From contig NC_088708.1 of NCBI RefSeq assembly GCF_963576615.1, positions 8,060,001 through 8,124,000 of the forward strand: a DNA stretch of 64,000 nucleotides. The letters run 5' to 3'. A program made the position numbers and the translations under genes. The stretch comes from Watersipora subatra (Eukaryota > Bryozoa > Gymnolaemata > Cheilostomatida > Watersiporidae). The notes under the pieces were generated by a model. It ran no database searches. It was not told the origin of the DNA and saw only the letters and a list, made by a program, of their open reading frames with translations. How positions within the stretch are numbered: position 1 is the stretch's first letter; each line of letters begins with the position of its first letter. Positions 37,116 to 46,964 of the stretch are shown here, one piece after another.

Positions 37116-40100
37116 ATGGAGAGAGTTAGAAAGCGGGCACCACCTGAGGCGGTGTCTGACATTAGAAACCTCTACGGAGAGGGGAATATGAGCTGGCTTC
37201 AACAGGATGCCAAGCGAAGCGGTATTAAAGGATACAGCAAAATGAGCAAAGCGGAGCTAGCGTATCGTGCTGGCGATCGATCCAAAGTGATTGGTAAAAC
37301 TAGTAAGGGTATACCAATAGTGGTAGACGGTACTTACAAAAAGCCACACCCGGATGATGCCCTCCGCAATGTGAGAAACCTGTACGGAGACTCTACCTCC
37401 AGTCAGATGAGGGAGGAGGCGAAGCGTATGGGGTTTGGGAATACAGCGAAGCTGAGAAAAGCCGAGTTAAAGGATATTGTCGATGGCAAGAAACGTCTTA
37501 CAGTGGATGACTTGAGTATGAAAGATCTAAAATCTTTAGCTCGAGCCAGAGATATAACAGTTGGGCCGCGTGTGAAAAAAGCGGACTTGGTGGACGCATT
37601 GAGAGGTGTTGATAGAGCGCCACGGGTGGAGATAAGAACCACTTTTGTAGACGAGGTCACCAACAAATCTACTATAGATGTATCCAGTTATCAATCAGCC
37701 AACATAGACTTTGTATGGAATCATGCCAAACCCGTCATTATAGGTAGGATTAATGATGCGTTTAACCGAACTAAAAAACTTCGCGTAAGTGCTGAAGTTG
37801 CATTTTCCCATCTGGAGCGTGGTACTATAATCACTCGATTCTGGGGTACCCCTAGAGAAGGCGCCGTACCAATCCTAGCATCAACCAATCTGGATGAAGA
37901 ATTAAACAGACAGCTAGCGAATATAATCAGAAAAATTGATGAATTTACGAACAATGGTTCGGGGTGGATTTTGGAGCGAGTATCTAGATTTTATTTGGAA
38001 ATTTATCGGTGGAAACCTCTAAGAGGTGGAACGTACAAACCAACCCCTAAAGCTTTAGCGAACAAAAATGCCATCATAAACGTCAACAATGGAGGTGCCA
38101 AAACAATGGCAGTGATAAAACGGATTGCAAAATCTATGGACATTCCTTTTACTACCAAAACCGAGAAATCAGCGTTAGTTAAAAAAATAAAAGAAATAGA
38201 TCCAGAGGCTTTGGATGATAACAAGTGCTTCTTGTGGGCGATACTCTCATGCCTATACCCATCATCAGATCACGTAGACAGGTTATCAAATTACACGCCA
38301 TATCAAAACAGCTTGAATACCAAAATGTTAAGTACCCGGTCACCATAGACCAGATTCAAAAGTTTGCTAACAAGAACAAACTTGTGATTAATGTGTTTGA
38401 GTGGAAAGATGGTGGAATGGGGATTGTTCACACGGATGACAGGTTGTATACAGATAGTGCAAAAGGTCTCCCAGAGGTGAATTTAATTCTTTATAAAAAT
38501 CACTACATGTGGATCAAGAGTATGTCAGCGTTAATGAGGAAGCAAACTGATCACAGAGGACATAGAAACTATACCTGCCTACGCTGCCTTCATCATTCTA
38601 CTTGTGAGAGAACATTTAAGGACCACATCAAAGGGTGCCTAGCCGCTCACGATGGTACTTGCGTCGTCAAGATGCCTGAACCTGGCTCGGTCATGAAGTT
38701 TAAGAACATTAAAAATATGGAAAAGGTGCCTTACACCGTCTACGGGGACTTTGAGTCTGTTATAGACAAAAATACCAAAGTCCATACAGCGTGTGGCTAC
38801 GGCGTAAACCTGGTGAACAGCTTAGGAAAGTCATTGAGGTTTGAGACTTACAGGGGTGAGGATTGCATGGAGAGATTCTTTGCAGAGCTGGATAGAATAG
38901 AAGAGTTGATAGATAGCATTCCAATCGCGAAAATAATAATCACTCCGGAGCAAGAGCGAGAATTTAAAACTGCGACAGAGTGCTACATGTGTGGGCGCGA
39001 GGCTACGGAAGAAGATTGGCTAGTTAGAGATCATGATCATGTCTCTGGGTCGTACAGAGGCCCCGCGCACAATAGCTGCAATCTCAAGCACAGACAGACA
39101 AAAAAGATTAACGTGATATTTCACAACCTCAAGGGGTATGACTCTCATTTAATTGTCAAGGCTTACGAGGGGTACAAGGGCATCGATGTTATAGCGAACA
39201 CGGATGAAAAGTACATGTCAATGAGAATAGATCGCTTTAAGTTTATGGACAGCCTCCAGCACCTCAATAGCTCATTGGCTACATTGGTGGAAGGTCTAGA
39301 TGATCTACCGCACCTGAAACGAGAGTATCCAGAACACTACGGCTTGTTGGCGAGAAAGGGCGTGTATCCGTACGAGTACATGGATTCTCACGAGCGGTTT
39401 AAAGAAAAGCAACTTCCAAAGATTATACACTTTAGTTCATCGCTTGACAATTATGCCGGTATAAGTGATGAGGACTATCGGCATGCTCAAAAAGTGTGGA
39501 AGGAGCTGGGGTGTGAGACTTTGGGTGATTATCACGATCTCTATCTTAAGACGGATGTCTTGCTTTTGACTGATGTTTTTGAGAGCCATAGATCGACAGC
39601 CATGGATGTATATGGTCTCGATCCGTGTCACCACATCTCAGCACCCTCATTGTCATGGGATGCATTGCTTAAAATAACAAAACAAGAACTGGAGCTCATC
39701 AGTGATGTAGACATGTACAATTTTGTAGAGAGTGGTATAAGAGGTGGTGTGTCTACATGCGGAGGCTTGCGATACGCCAAGGCCAACAATCCTTATGTAG
39801 AGGGGTATGATAAAAAGAAACCAGCTACCTACCTGATGTACTTGGATGAGAATAACCTGTACAGGTGGGCCATGTCGCAAAAGCTACCGACTGGTGGTTT
39901 CGAATGGTTGAAATCGAAAGGGCTGCCAGACATTAATAATGATGAGGGCTACATGGCGGAGGTAGATCTAGAATACCCAAACAAGCTCCACGACGAACAC
40001 AATGATTATCCGCTGGCACCCGAATCAATGAAACCTGATCAGTGGTCAGAGTATATGCGCGATGTGGGAGAGCTTGGCAAGCTTGGAGAGCCGTGCTATG

Positions 40101-41098
40101 CAAAAGTTCCTAAGCTGGTGCCAAACCTTCGAGATAAGCGCAAGTACGTCGTACATCACAGTATCTTAAAGTGTTATTTGAAAAAGGGTCTGCATTTGAC
40201 TAAAGTACACCGAGTTCTCAAGTTTAAAGAAAGTGCATGGATGGAGCCGTACATTCGACTAAACACCAATCTTCGAAAGCAAGCTAAGACTGATTTTGAG
40301 AAAGATTTTTTCAAGCTCATGAACAATGCGGTATTCGGGAAATCGATGGAGAATGTTCGCAAACGGATAGATGTAGAGTTGACTACTAAAATGAATCGCA
40401 AACAAAAGCTCATAAATAAGCCGCGATTCAAGTGTAAGAAAGAGTTTAATGAAAACTTGGCGGCCATTCTCATGAGCAAATCTACAGTGACCCTAAACAA
40501 ACCTATTTACGTCGGTCAGGCCATTTTAGATCTGTCCAAACTGCTCATGTACGAATTCTTTTACGATGACATACGATGGCAATACCCCGATGCTAAAATG
40601 ATGTACACTGACACGGACAGCTTAGTGTTATTAATCGAGACAGAAGATTTTTATAAGGAAATGCCGCTCGAAAAGTATGATACGAGCAACTACCCTAAAG
40701 ATCATCCGTGCTACAGTGAGAAAAACAAGAAAGTGATAGGTCTGCCCAAGGATGAAGGTGGTGGTAAGGCGATATCGGAGTTTGTGGCTTTGCGAGCCAA
40801 GTCATACTGCGTAGAGGGTGAGGGTTGGGGACTGACAAAATGCAAAGGAGTAAAAAAGTGTATAACCAAAAACCTAAAGTTTGATACCTACAAACAATGC
40901 CTGGATAGTGGAGATCCGGCTCCGAATGCAACCATGACGACACTCCAGTCCAAGCTACACGAGATAAAAAATTGGACATTCAGCAAAAAGACTCTGTCGG
41001 CCTTTGACGACAAACGCTATTACCTAGATTCAATAAATAGCTTGGCACACGGACATTACAGAATAAATGACATTAACAATGCCGCACTTCTTGAATAG
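37116..41098 (+). pseudogene. protein-primed family B DNA polymerase (PolB), one frameshift
   Basis: Two overlapping frames: 37,116-38,348, and the continuation read in a second frame to 41,098. Continuity is lost near an A4 run at 38,305-38,308, just after the CFLWAILSCLYP block. The N-terminal 395 residues contain four SAP-like repeats, e.g. LSMKDLKSLARARDI. Exonuclease motifs: YGDFES (ExoI), HNLKGYDSHLIV (ExoII) and YLKTDVLLLTDVFE (ExoIII). A zinc/HNH-like insert (CYMCG...DHDHVSGSYRGPAH..CN) lies between ExoI and ExoII. Polymerase motifs: LDENNLYRWAM (A), KLMNNAVFGKSMENV (B) and YTDTDS (C). The polymerase copies the element from its ends using a protein primer. Its ATG lies in TAAAATG rather than TAAATG. 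The frameshift may be a mutation, an assembly error or, less likely, recoding; no canonical slippery heptamer is present. Confidence 0.95.
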
Positions 41099-41366
41099 GA
41101 AAGCAAAAGAAAGTTTAGATGAGTTGAGTCAAAGATGGATCAATGCGATGGAGTTGTTTGATCTCGTCCTACCCCCTGTGTATGACGAATATAAAGAGTC
41201 GACGGAAAGATATACAGTTCGAGGTAGACCCATACCTAGGTATGAGAATAGAATGCCACCAGAACTGTGCGTTAACTTACCCGAACTCAAAAAGCTGGCC
41301 AAGGCAAAAGATATACCCGGGTACAAAACGATGAAAAAGGCGGCTCTACAAGCCGCATTGTCATAA
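41067..41366 (+). CDS. small SAP-like protein
   Basis: The product has 99 residues and its start overlaps the PolB 3' end by 32 nt. I chose the ATG at 41,067 because it sits in a TAAATG start motif; the next in-frame ATG (41,079) does not. The C-terminus reads LPELKKLAKAKDIPGYKTMKKAALQAAL, which fits the SAP DNA-binding helix-turn-helix and matches the repeats in the PolB N-terminus. The N-terminal half (LDELSQRWINAMELFDL) is helical and of unknown function. The stop codon is inside the hairpin shared with the next, convergent gene. It is likely a DNA-binding accessory protein. Confidence 0.7.
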   Translation: MTLTMPHFLNRKAKESLDELSQRWINAMELFDLVLPPVYDEYKESTERYTVRGRPIPRYENRMPPELCVNLPELKKLAKAKDIPGYKTMKKAALQAALS

Positions 41367-41388
41367 TTTTATACGACTGTATAAAATT
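41365..41388. terminator. hairpin at convergent gene junction 1
   Basis: Stem AATTTTATAC with GTATAAAATT, 10 bp, loop GACT. The stem overlaps the stop codons of both converging genes (41,364-41,366 plus; 41,389-41,387 minus). It is probably a bidirectional transcript-end signal. Confidence 0.65.
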
Positions 41389-42796
41389 ACATCATGGAAT
41401 AAGCTATACCCGCGATGACTATAGTGCCGCCAATTAACAATTTATTTCCTTCGTGAACGTTGCCCTCGGGCGGTGACAATTCTGTTGATGGCTTTACAGA
41501 AGGGGCAGGTTTTGGTGAAAATAATTCTGTAGGAAATATAGATGGCTTTACAGAAGGAGTTGATTTTAGTGTCGGTGCTGGAGGCTGCTTTAGTGGTGCA
41601 GGTTTGGGTTTCGGTGGCTGTTGTAGTGGCACAGGTTGCGCAGGTTTTGGCTGTTGCGTGGGTTTGGGTTTTGGTGAAGGCTTTAGCGGTGTGGGTTTTG
41701 GTTTCGGTGGTGGAGGTTTTATTCCTACGCTATCAAACGCTTGGGCTATTTTAATTTTATCGTTAAATCCTTTTACGCTTTGTCCTAAAGCGTTCAAGTT
41801 CAAGTCTGACGGTATCATGTACAGACCTTTGGCTATAACATAATTTGTTTGCCCGCGAGTTTTAGTGAGGGCGTCCTCAAAGTTTGATATAGAATCTTGG
41901 AGAGATTGCTTTTTCATGATCAAGTCATTGACCAGAACTAAAAATTCTTGTTGAGACTCGAGGGAGGAACCCGCTTGTCTAGCTTGCACCTGAGCTCCCA
42001 GTAAACAGTAGACGTAAGCTCTAATACTATCATTAAGTCTAACTATTCCGGGGGATGTGAATGACTTACTATGGTCGGGCACTACCCTTTTGTAGTCAAA
42101 TGGGTCTTGAGTTACAGAAACCATTTTAGTACCCGCACTCGAATTCCACTCCGGAAATTGGTAATAAGTACCCCAACCATTGGCACCACTCCGATGCACA
42201 TCCATATCCGTCTTATCTTTACTGCTTGATGGATATTTTGGATACGGTTTGTGATGCCTGCCTAGATCAGCCATCTGTTTTTGTAGAGAACCTACTTTAC
42301 TACCACCGTCTTGTATGATAAATCCGAGACCTCCGGCTGGTTGATCAATCTCAGGAATATCTTTAGCGCTTACTCTAAACTCATTGAGCAATTTGCAGTA
42401 CTCGGTTTTGTTGTAAGGATTGTTGTACGGATCAAAATCTCGATCTCCGGGACTTCTAATCTCCATTTGCGCCAACATCTTTTTAGTTTGGTACATAACG
42501 TGAAAGTTTAAAATAGCTTTTGTAAGAGGTAGACCACGTGTCAACTGATCTTTACTGACACCGCACAAAGCAGTCGCGCAGTATAAGGCAAACTTATATT
42601 GCTGAAAATAATATAACATGGGGTCATCATACCATCGATTGACATCATCAAAGCTTTTAACCACTACCGGTGCTGGTGAGATATCGACAAACTTTTTGAC
42701 AAAGCTATACGATATTTTGTTATGTTCGTCTATCGCTACGACGACAGTTAAGTTGTAAAAATCTATGGGATAACCGCTAAATAGTTGTCCAGTCAT
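41387..42796 (-). CDS. proline-rich, C-terminally membrane-anchored Polinton protein
   Basis: The product has 469 residues. The N-terminal 350 residues appear globular and mixed alpha/beta (FYNLTVVVAIDEHNKISY near the start) with no motif I recognise. Residues about 360-440 are a Pro/Lys linker (PPPPKPKPTPLKPSPKPKPT type) with repeated SVKPS segments. The last 20 residues, GGTIVIAGIAYSMM region, form a single hydrophobic anchor. A proline-rich stalk before a C-terminal anchor suggests a virion or membrane-associated structural protein. The start codon is in TAAATG and lies 10 bp from the divergent minor capsid gene, so the two are probably co-regulated. Confidence 0.7.
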   Translation of the reverse strand: MTGQLFSGYPIDFYNLTVVVAIDEHNKISYSFVKKFVDISPAPVVVKSFDDVNRWYDDPMLYYFQQYKFALYCATALCGVSKDQLTRGLPLTKAILNFHVMYQTKKMLAQMEIRSPGDRDFDPYNNPYNKTEYCKLLNEFRVSAKDIPEIDQPAGGLGFIIQDGGSKVGSLQKQMADLGRHHKPYPKYPSSSKDKTDMDVHRSGANGWGTYYQFPEWNSSAGTKMVSVTQDPFDYKRVVPDHSKSFTSPGIVRLNDSIRAYVYCLLGAQVQARQAGSSLESQQEFLVLVNDLIMKKQSLQDSISNFEDALTKTRGQTNYVIAKGLYMIPSDLNLNALGQSVKGFNDKIKIAQAFDSVGIKPPPPKPKPTPLKPSPKPKPTQQPKPAQPVPLQQPPKPKPAPLKQPPAPTLKSTPSVKPSIFPTELFSPKPAPSVKPSTELSPPEGNVHEGNKLLIGGTIVIAGIAYSMM

Positions 42797-42809
42797 TTAT
42801 TAATAAATG
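42794..42809. promoter_or_regulatory. palindromic bidirectional start element
   Basis: CATTTATTAATAAATG is a perfect 16-bp palindrome. Its two ends are the start codons of the divergent genes at 42,796 (minus) and 42,807 (plus), leaving only 10 bp between them. Any promoter must overlap the start codons, and leaders must be extremely short or absent. Confidence 0.7.
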
Positions 42810-43358
42810 ACCTCTTTGACAATAAACAAAACCGGTCGCATTGAGCTCGATCGATCCGTGAAGGCAACCGGTATTAGCCTTAAGACAATTACGTTATATT
42901 TATCTTTTTACAATTTGACCGAGGTGACCAGTTACACGTACAACGGTAGAACGACTACTATTCAGCCGGGGTATTACACGTACGAGCAGCTCCTTTCCAA
43001 ATTACCAGGCTCATTTAAAGTTCATCAAAACACTTTAAAGGTTAGTACTGACGCGACGATTACGGGTGGACTAGCCAAACTGATAGAGAATGAATATTTA
43101 TATCTGACCCCATTGTGTTTGTATTTATACATCGATGGAATAGACACGTCTAAAAATTTATGGAACGGTAAACGATCAAATCTCCTTTCAATTATTCCCA
43201 TAGGCAGAACTGATGTGGGAGAAATAATACAACACCATCCTACTAATAATTACAAATCCATGCTCATTGGCGAGCTCAACAGCTTAAACGTGTCAATCTC
43301 GGATGAACGAGGTAACGCTTATCCCGGAAAATTTATTGCGGAGCTCGAGTTATCGTAG
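42807..43358 (+). CDS. minor capsid (penton-like, single jelly-roll) protein
   Basis: The product has 183 residues and is beta-rich throughout. The C-terminal half, LYLYIDGIDTS, then NLLSIIPIG, a short loop with HHPTNNYKSM, and LNSLNVSISDERGNAYP, matches the pattern I know from Polinton minor capsid proteins (LYIYxDLV..., LLRVVPV, HYVPL, IEIDIRDDTGxPVPF). The family forms pentons at the vertices of the icosahedral shell. The start is in TAAATG. It is followed 5 bp later by the next gene. The assignment rests on motif resemblance only. Confidence 0.75.
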   Translation: MTSLTINKTGRIELDRSVKATGISLKTITLYLSFYNLTEVTSYTYNGRTTTIQPGYYTYEQLLSKLPGSFKVHQNTLKVSTDATITGGLAKLIENEYLYLTPLCLYLYIDGIDTSKNLWNGKRSNLLSIIPIGRTDVGEIIQHHPTNNYKSMLIGELNSLNVSISDERGNAYPGKFIAELELS

Positions 43359-43363
43359 AATAA

Positions 43364-43681
43364 ATGTATGGCAGTAAATCAAAATCTGTAAATGTGCATC
43401 AAGTCAAGCTAGATCGGGCGAGGCTTTATGATGGTAAATCCTTGTTTATGCCAGTTATTCCTCGAGGTGGAACTATTAAGGATATTATTCTCTACCGGCC
43501 GTACACACCCGGAGTGGAATTGAATATACAATTTTTAAATGACGAATCCGAGGTTGTAGGAACGTATTCCGGGTTGTTAACTAATAAACTTCATGCGATC
43601 AATCTTCGGGTAGAGGGAATTGTGTCCTGTCTCATATTCAGTCCTAATATAAAAGAGCTTATAGTATTTTATGAGATATAA
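43364..43681 (+). CDS. small beta-rich Polinton protein of unknown function
   Basis: The product has 105 residues, with alternating hydrophobic strands (SLFMPVIP, TIKDIILY, LNIQFL, GIVSCLIFSP, LIVFYEI) and no transmembrane segment or known motif. It sits between the minor capsid gene (5 bp upstream) and a coiled-coil protein (3 bp downstream), with its own TAAATG start. Position among capsid genes suggests a structural role. This is inference. Confidence 0.65.
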   Translation: MYGSKSKSVNVHQVKLDRARLYDGKSLFMPVIPRGGTIKDIILYRPYTPGVELNIQFLNDESEVVGTYSGLLTNKLHAINLRVEGIVSCLIFSPNIKELIVFYEI

Positions 43682-43684
43682 TAA

Positions 43685-44107
43685 ATGGCTAGTATCGCGA
43701 TTATGGTAGTGGGAGCCGTCGTAAACTCTTTAGCGTTCGCCGGTGGAAATTATCTTTTTTCAAAGATTGATAAAAATGGAGCTCAGGAAGAAGCCAAGAG
43801 ACATAATGCGGCGTTAGAAAAGCTAAACGCTGAACAAGCGGATTACAACATCAAACGAGCCAAAAACCAAGATTGGCTAAACGAGCAAAATGCTCGAAAG
43901 CAGGAGGCTACCGATGAAATATACTCGGTAAATTCGGCCTTTGATACTTATGAAAAGCTCTACGGTGAAAAGCCTACACTACCTCACCCTGATTTAAAAG
44001 CGCCTTCTTTAGATTACACCCCTAGCTCTGAACAAAAAAAATATGAGCGAGTTTTTGTAGGCGCTACCACGGCTGCGGGTGTAGGAGGTTTTGCGCTAAT
44101 CCAATAA
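43685..44107 (+). CDS. conserved Polinton protein, N-terminal membrane segment plus coiled coil
   Basis: The product has 140 residues. Residues 2-27 (IAIMVVGAVVNSLAFAGGNY) are hydrophobic. Residues 33-85 form a charged coiled coil with EEAKRHNAALEKLNAEQADY and an LNEQNARKQEA segment. The end (GATTAAGVGGFALI) is again hydrophobic. The NSLAFxGxNYLFS start and EExKRHxxAxExL coil match a small protein I recall from other Polintons, function unknown. The start is in TAAATG. Confidence 0.75.
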   Translation: MASIAIMVVGAVVNSLAFAGGNYLFSKIDKNGAQEEAKRHNAALEKLNAEQADYNIKRAKNQDWLNEQNARKQEATDEIYSVNSAFDTYEKLYGEKPTLPHPDLKAPSLDYTPSSEQKKYERVFVGATTAAGVGGFALIQ

Positions 44108-44302
44108 GGTAACAATTTTTGTAATCTTTGCAATCTTCGCAAACTTCGCAATCTTTGCAATCTTCGCAAACCTCAACAATTCCTCGTAGCAATTCCTCGC
44201 AATCTTTGCAATCTTCGCAATCTTTGTAATCTTTGTAACAATTCCTCGTAACAATTCCTCGCAATCTTTGTAATCTTTGCAATCTTTGTAACAATTCCTC
44301 GC
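44108..44302. repeat. 9-bp tandem repeat array between convergent genes
   Basis: Imperfect repeats of CAATCTTTG and CAATCTTCG mixed with AACAATTCCTCG units fill the space between the coiled-coil gene and the hairpin at 44,303. The minus-strand open frame here (LQRLQRLRG..., DCKDCE) is a by-product of the repeats. Confidence 0.85.
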
Positions 44303-44328
44303 AATCTTTTATGGCGTCATAAAAGATT
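44303..44328. terminator. hairpin at convergent gene junction 2
   Basis: Perfect 11-bp stem AATCTTTTATG with CATAAAAGATT, loop GCGT, touching the stop codon of the minus-strand gene (44,330-44,328). Together with the repeat array it separates two converging genes. Confidence 0.65.
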
Positions 44329-45797
44329 TATCTGTGCTTATTTATTTCATACGCTAACAAAGTTAATGCCGCGGCGATGATTATCCACAAGTTGCTTTCG
44401 AGATAATCTACAGCATTTTCCATCATGTGCCAAAATGCTTGTACTGCGCCGGAAGTGTTTAGATATCTGTCATGAAAGTACGCGGCCAAGTCTTCCAGAT
44501 TTTTCTTGATAATTTTGCCAATGCCGCTTTCGATAATATCCTTCGGATCGGTAGATTTAGGAATAAGATCTTTTACCGCATCAGATCCCAACGCATTCGC
44601 TACCGCTTCGAATATGGCCGTTAAAATTCCTCCAGCGGCTAACCCACCACCAATACCTAAAATTAGGTTGCGCTGCTTTCGCATCTTTGCTGTATTATCC
44701 GAAAGGTCTCCTTTTAGATCACTGATTAAACCGTTTTGCGCATCCAACTCTTCTTTTAGTTGTTGCAACTTTGCGAGTTCATTAGGAGATTTGTCCTCTT
44801 TAGCATCGAGTTGTTGTATCTGCTCTGTCAGGTTCGCAGCTTTTGACACAGCCACTGATATTTGTCCTTCTATAGTTTGAAATCTCTGATCAATAGCTAC
44901 TAACTCTCGTTCCGGTAACCTTCCCCCTATATCACTCATATCACTCATATCAAATTCTTCGCGATAATTAAACTCTGATGTTTTTCTGTTACTTTTGAGC
45001 CGATCTATGAAATTTTTTGCTCGGTCTTTCACCGTGTCTCCCTGTTTAGATAGCCATGACTTGAAGTCAGTCAAATTGCCTTGATCCGCATCCACTTCTT
45101 CATCCACCGGAGCGATGGTTCTAGCATTGGCTTTTTCTACTCTTTTCGTGTATTCATCTTTGTTCAAGCCAAAAAGTCCTTGATATTCCACGGTTGGGAT
45201 CTTTGGATTCTTGACAAAAAGCTCAGGGTTACGCACATAAGTCAACATTTGCGAGCCTTTGCTCGTTTTTACCGCGAGGCCACCGTCATCCATCAGAACA
45301 AACTTGGAATGATCTATACCAGAGTATATATCCAGCTTGGATAGTTTTACACCGATTGTATTTTGCGTGTGTGTGTCTACACCAGGCGTATTAACGGGAG
45401 GATTAGGTACACTATCTATAGAAGAGGCGAGATAGCTATCAATTTCTTCTCGCGTAAGAAACCTTTTACTAACAAAGTCATCATAAGTACCTCCGCGTCG
45501 CGAGTATTCGTCATAAATATTTATAGCCGCATTTATTCCATCAACATCTCGGGGTTTTACGACTTCAACAATAGCCGAAAACAATCGTTTATCTACAACC
45601 CTACCTTTCCCCTTTTTTAAAATTATTTCATCAATGCTGGGCAAGTCAGCTTGAGCGAGCCAATTATTCGCCTTGGATATCGCATCATTTTGTTCATGAA
45701 TGCGCGGCTCGGTAAATGATGATGCGGGCTCGATAAATGATGGTTCTCCCGGGATTTCATCGACATCGGGGTTAAAGTCTTTACCTTCCAAATCCAT
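44328..45797 (-). CDS. large membrane-anchored coiled-coil Polinton protein
   Basis: The product has 489 residues. The N-terminal 290 residues are acidic and of unknown fold, including a KLSKLDIYSGIDHSKFVLMD segment. Residues about 296-372 are a long heptad coiled coil (LTEQIQQLDAKE, LAKLQQLKEELDAQNGLI). Residues about 378-405 are a glycine-rich hydrophobic segment (LILGIGGGLAAGGILTAI). The C-terminus has a second membrane segment (LWIIIAAALTLLAYEI). This suggests a virion membrane or core protein; the function is unknown. It is divergent from the major capsid gene with 18 bp between starts. Its own ATG reads TAAATATG, an exception to the TAAATG rule. Confidence 0.75.
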   Translation of the reverse strand: MDLEGKDFNPDVDEIPGEPSFIEPASSFTEPRIHEQNDAISKANNWLAQADLPSIDEIILKKGKGRVVDKRLFSAIVEVVKPRDVDGINAAINIYDEYSRRGGTYDDFVSKRFLTREEIDSYLASSIDSVPNPPVNTPGVDTHTQNTIGVKLSKLDIYSGIDHSKFVLMDDGGLAVKTSKGSQMLTYVRNPELFVKNPKIPTVEYQGLFGLNKDEYTKRVEKANARTIAPVDEEVDADQGNLTDFKSWLSKQGDTVKDRAKNFIDRLKSNRKTSEFNYREEFDMSDMSDIGGRLPERELVAIDQRFQTIEGQISVAVSKAANLTEQIQQLDAKEDKSPNELAKLQQLKEELDAQNGLISDLKGDLSDNTAKMRKQRNLILGIGGGLAAGGILTAIFEAVANALGSDAVKDLIPKSTDPKDIIESGIGKIIKKNLEDLAAYFHDRYLNTSGAVQAFWHMMENAVDYLESNLWIIIAAALTLLAYEINKHR

Positions 45798-45815
45798 ATT
45801 TATTTATTATAATAA

Positions 45816-46964
45816 ATGTATACAGGAGAATTAAACCATAACCTGTCCGCGAGAGACAGGCAGGGTCTAAAAGAGCACAAGATGCGCGCGCGAGTCGTGC
45901 ACAATCCATCTACAGCGAGTCCTAGCGATGAGCTAGTAATTAAAATGCCCCAGCTAACGCCCAATGCAGTTCTTTACCCCAAATCGCTTAATCTAACCTA
46001 CAATTTCAAACTAGCCAGCGATGGAACTGAAGCGGACATTCCCGATCACCTTACATCGGCGATCGTAGAAAAGTTTAAGATGACCATAAATGGTCAAACT
46101 ATATCCGACATATCCAACTACGCTCATCTAGCGATATATAGAGAGTTTTGGCATTCGAAGCAAAAGTATACATACAATCTTACGCATAGAGGTATTCAGT
46201 CTACAGCGACTAAAAAGAAATGACATTCAATAAACGGCGCGGCTGAAGACATTCTCGCAAAGATTCACGGTGAGAGATATTCTTTTCACCTAGGATCATT
46301 TTTGACTTACGCCGCCTTTACTCCGCAGGCGATCCAAAACAATGTAGAGTTTCATATCAAATTCGCCGCGGGTAAGTATACGCTGACCAACCTCTGCTTA
46401 GAATATGACTACATTTTAGAACCCAGTTTGGCTGAAGGTATTAAACAAAAATATTCTAATCATAGTCACATTATCAACGATTACAAATCTCACACGATCA
46501 AGGATATACAAAAAGAAGAGTCCGAGTTTGAAATAAACATAAACGCGAGCTATGAAAGTCTTCGAGCGATCTTGGTGTTTTTCAAGAAGGATAACTCTGT
46601 TGACACTAAATTTTGGAATCTGATGCTAAAAGATGTCGGACTAGATATAGACGGCGCAACAAACCAGCAATTTACATCAAATTACTTAGCTCCCTACTCG
46701 TATGAGAACGCGGTCAAGTACTTTGGTGATGGAGAAGCGTTCATCAACCAAGAAAAATTTTACACGGACAAGTTTTGTTTAATTATAGATATGAGGACTT
46801 TGAATGATGAAAGATCGAGTGGGACGGGTCGACAGATCAAAGACTATGTCAAGCTTAAGCTATCAAAAGATGTAACGCAAGACGATGGCAAAGCGTTTGT
46901 ATTTCTAGTGACTGACAAATGTGTATCTTTTGTAAATAACCAACTGAGTAATATCGAACAATAA
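45816..46964 (+). pseudogene. major capsid protein (double jelly-roll), one in-frame TGA
   Basis: Two segments in the same frame, 45,816-46,223 and onward to 46,964 (382 codons in all), are split by a TGA at 46,221-46,223. N-terminal landmarks: RDRQGLKEHKMRARVVHNPS, then LYPKSLNLTYNFKL, then KMTINGQTISDISNY and a YREFWHSKQKY helix region. After the stop, YSFHLGSFLTY, FHIKFAAGKYTL and FCLIIDMRTLNDERSSGTG continue the jelly-roll pattern. Gene position next to the ATPase, and strand content, fit the Polinton major capsid protein, which forms the hexons. The TGA may be decay at a CpG or an assembly error. The start is in TAAATG. Confidence 0.8.

Noticed and set aside
38225-38348. Programmed -1 ribosomal frameshift in PolB
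   Set aside because: The frame change is of the -1 type near CAAAAC, but no canonical slippery heptamer or clear downstream pseudoknot is visible. A simple indel or assembly error is more likely.
41460-41754. Gly/Val-rich plus-strand ORFs
   Set aside because: They are antisense to the Pro/Lys linker of the 469-residue membrane protein.
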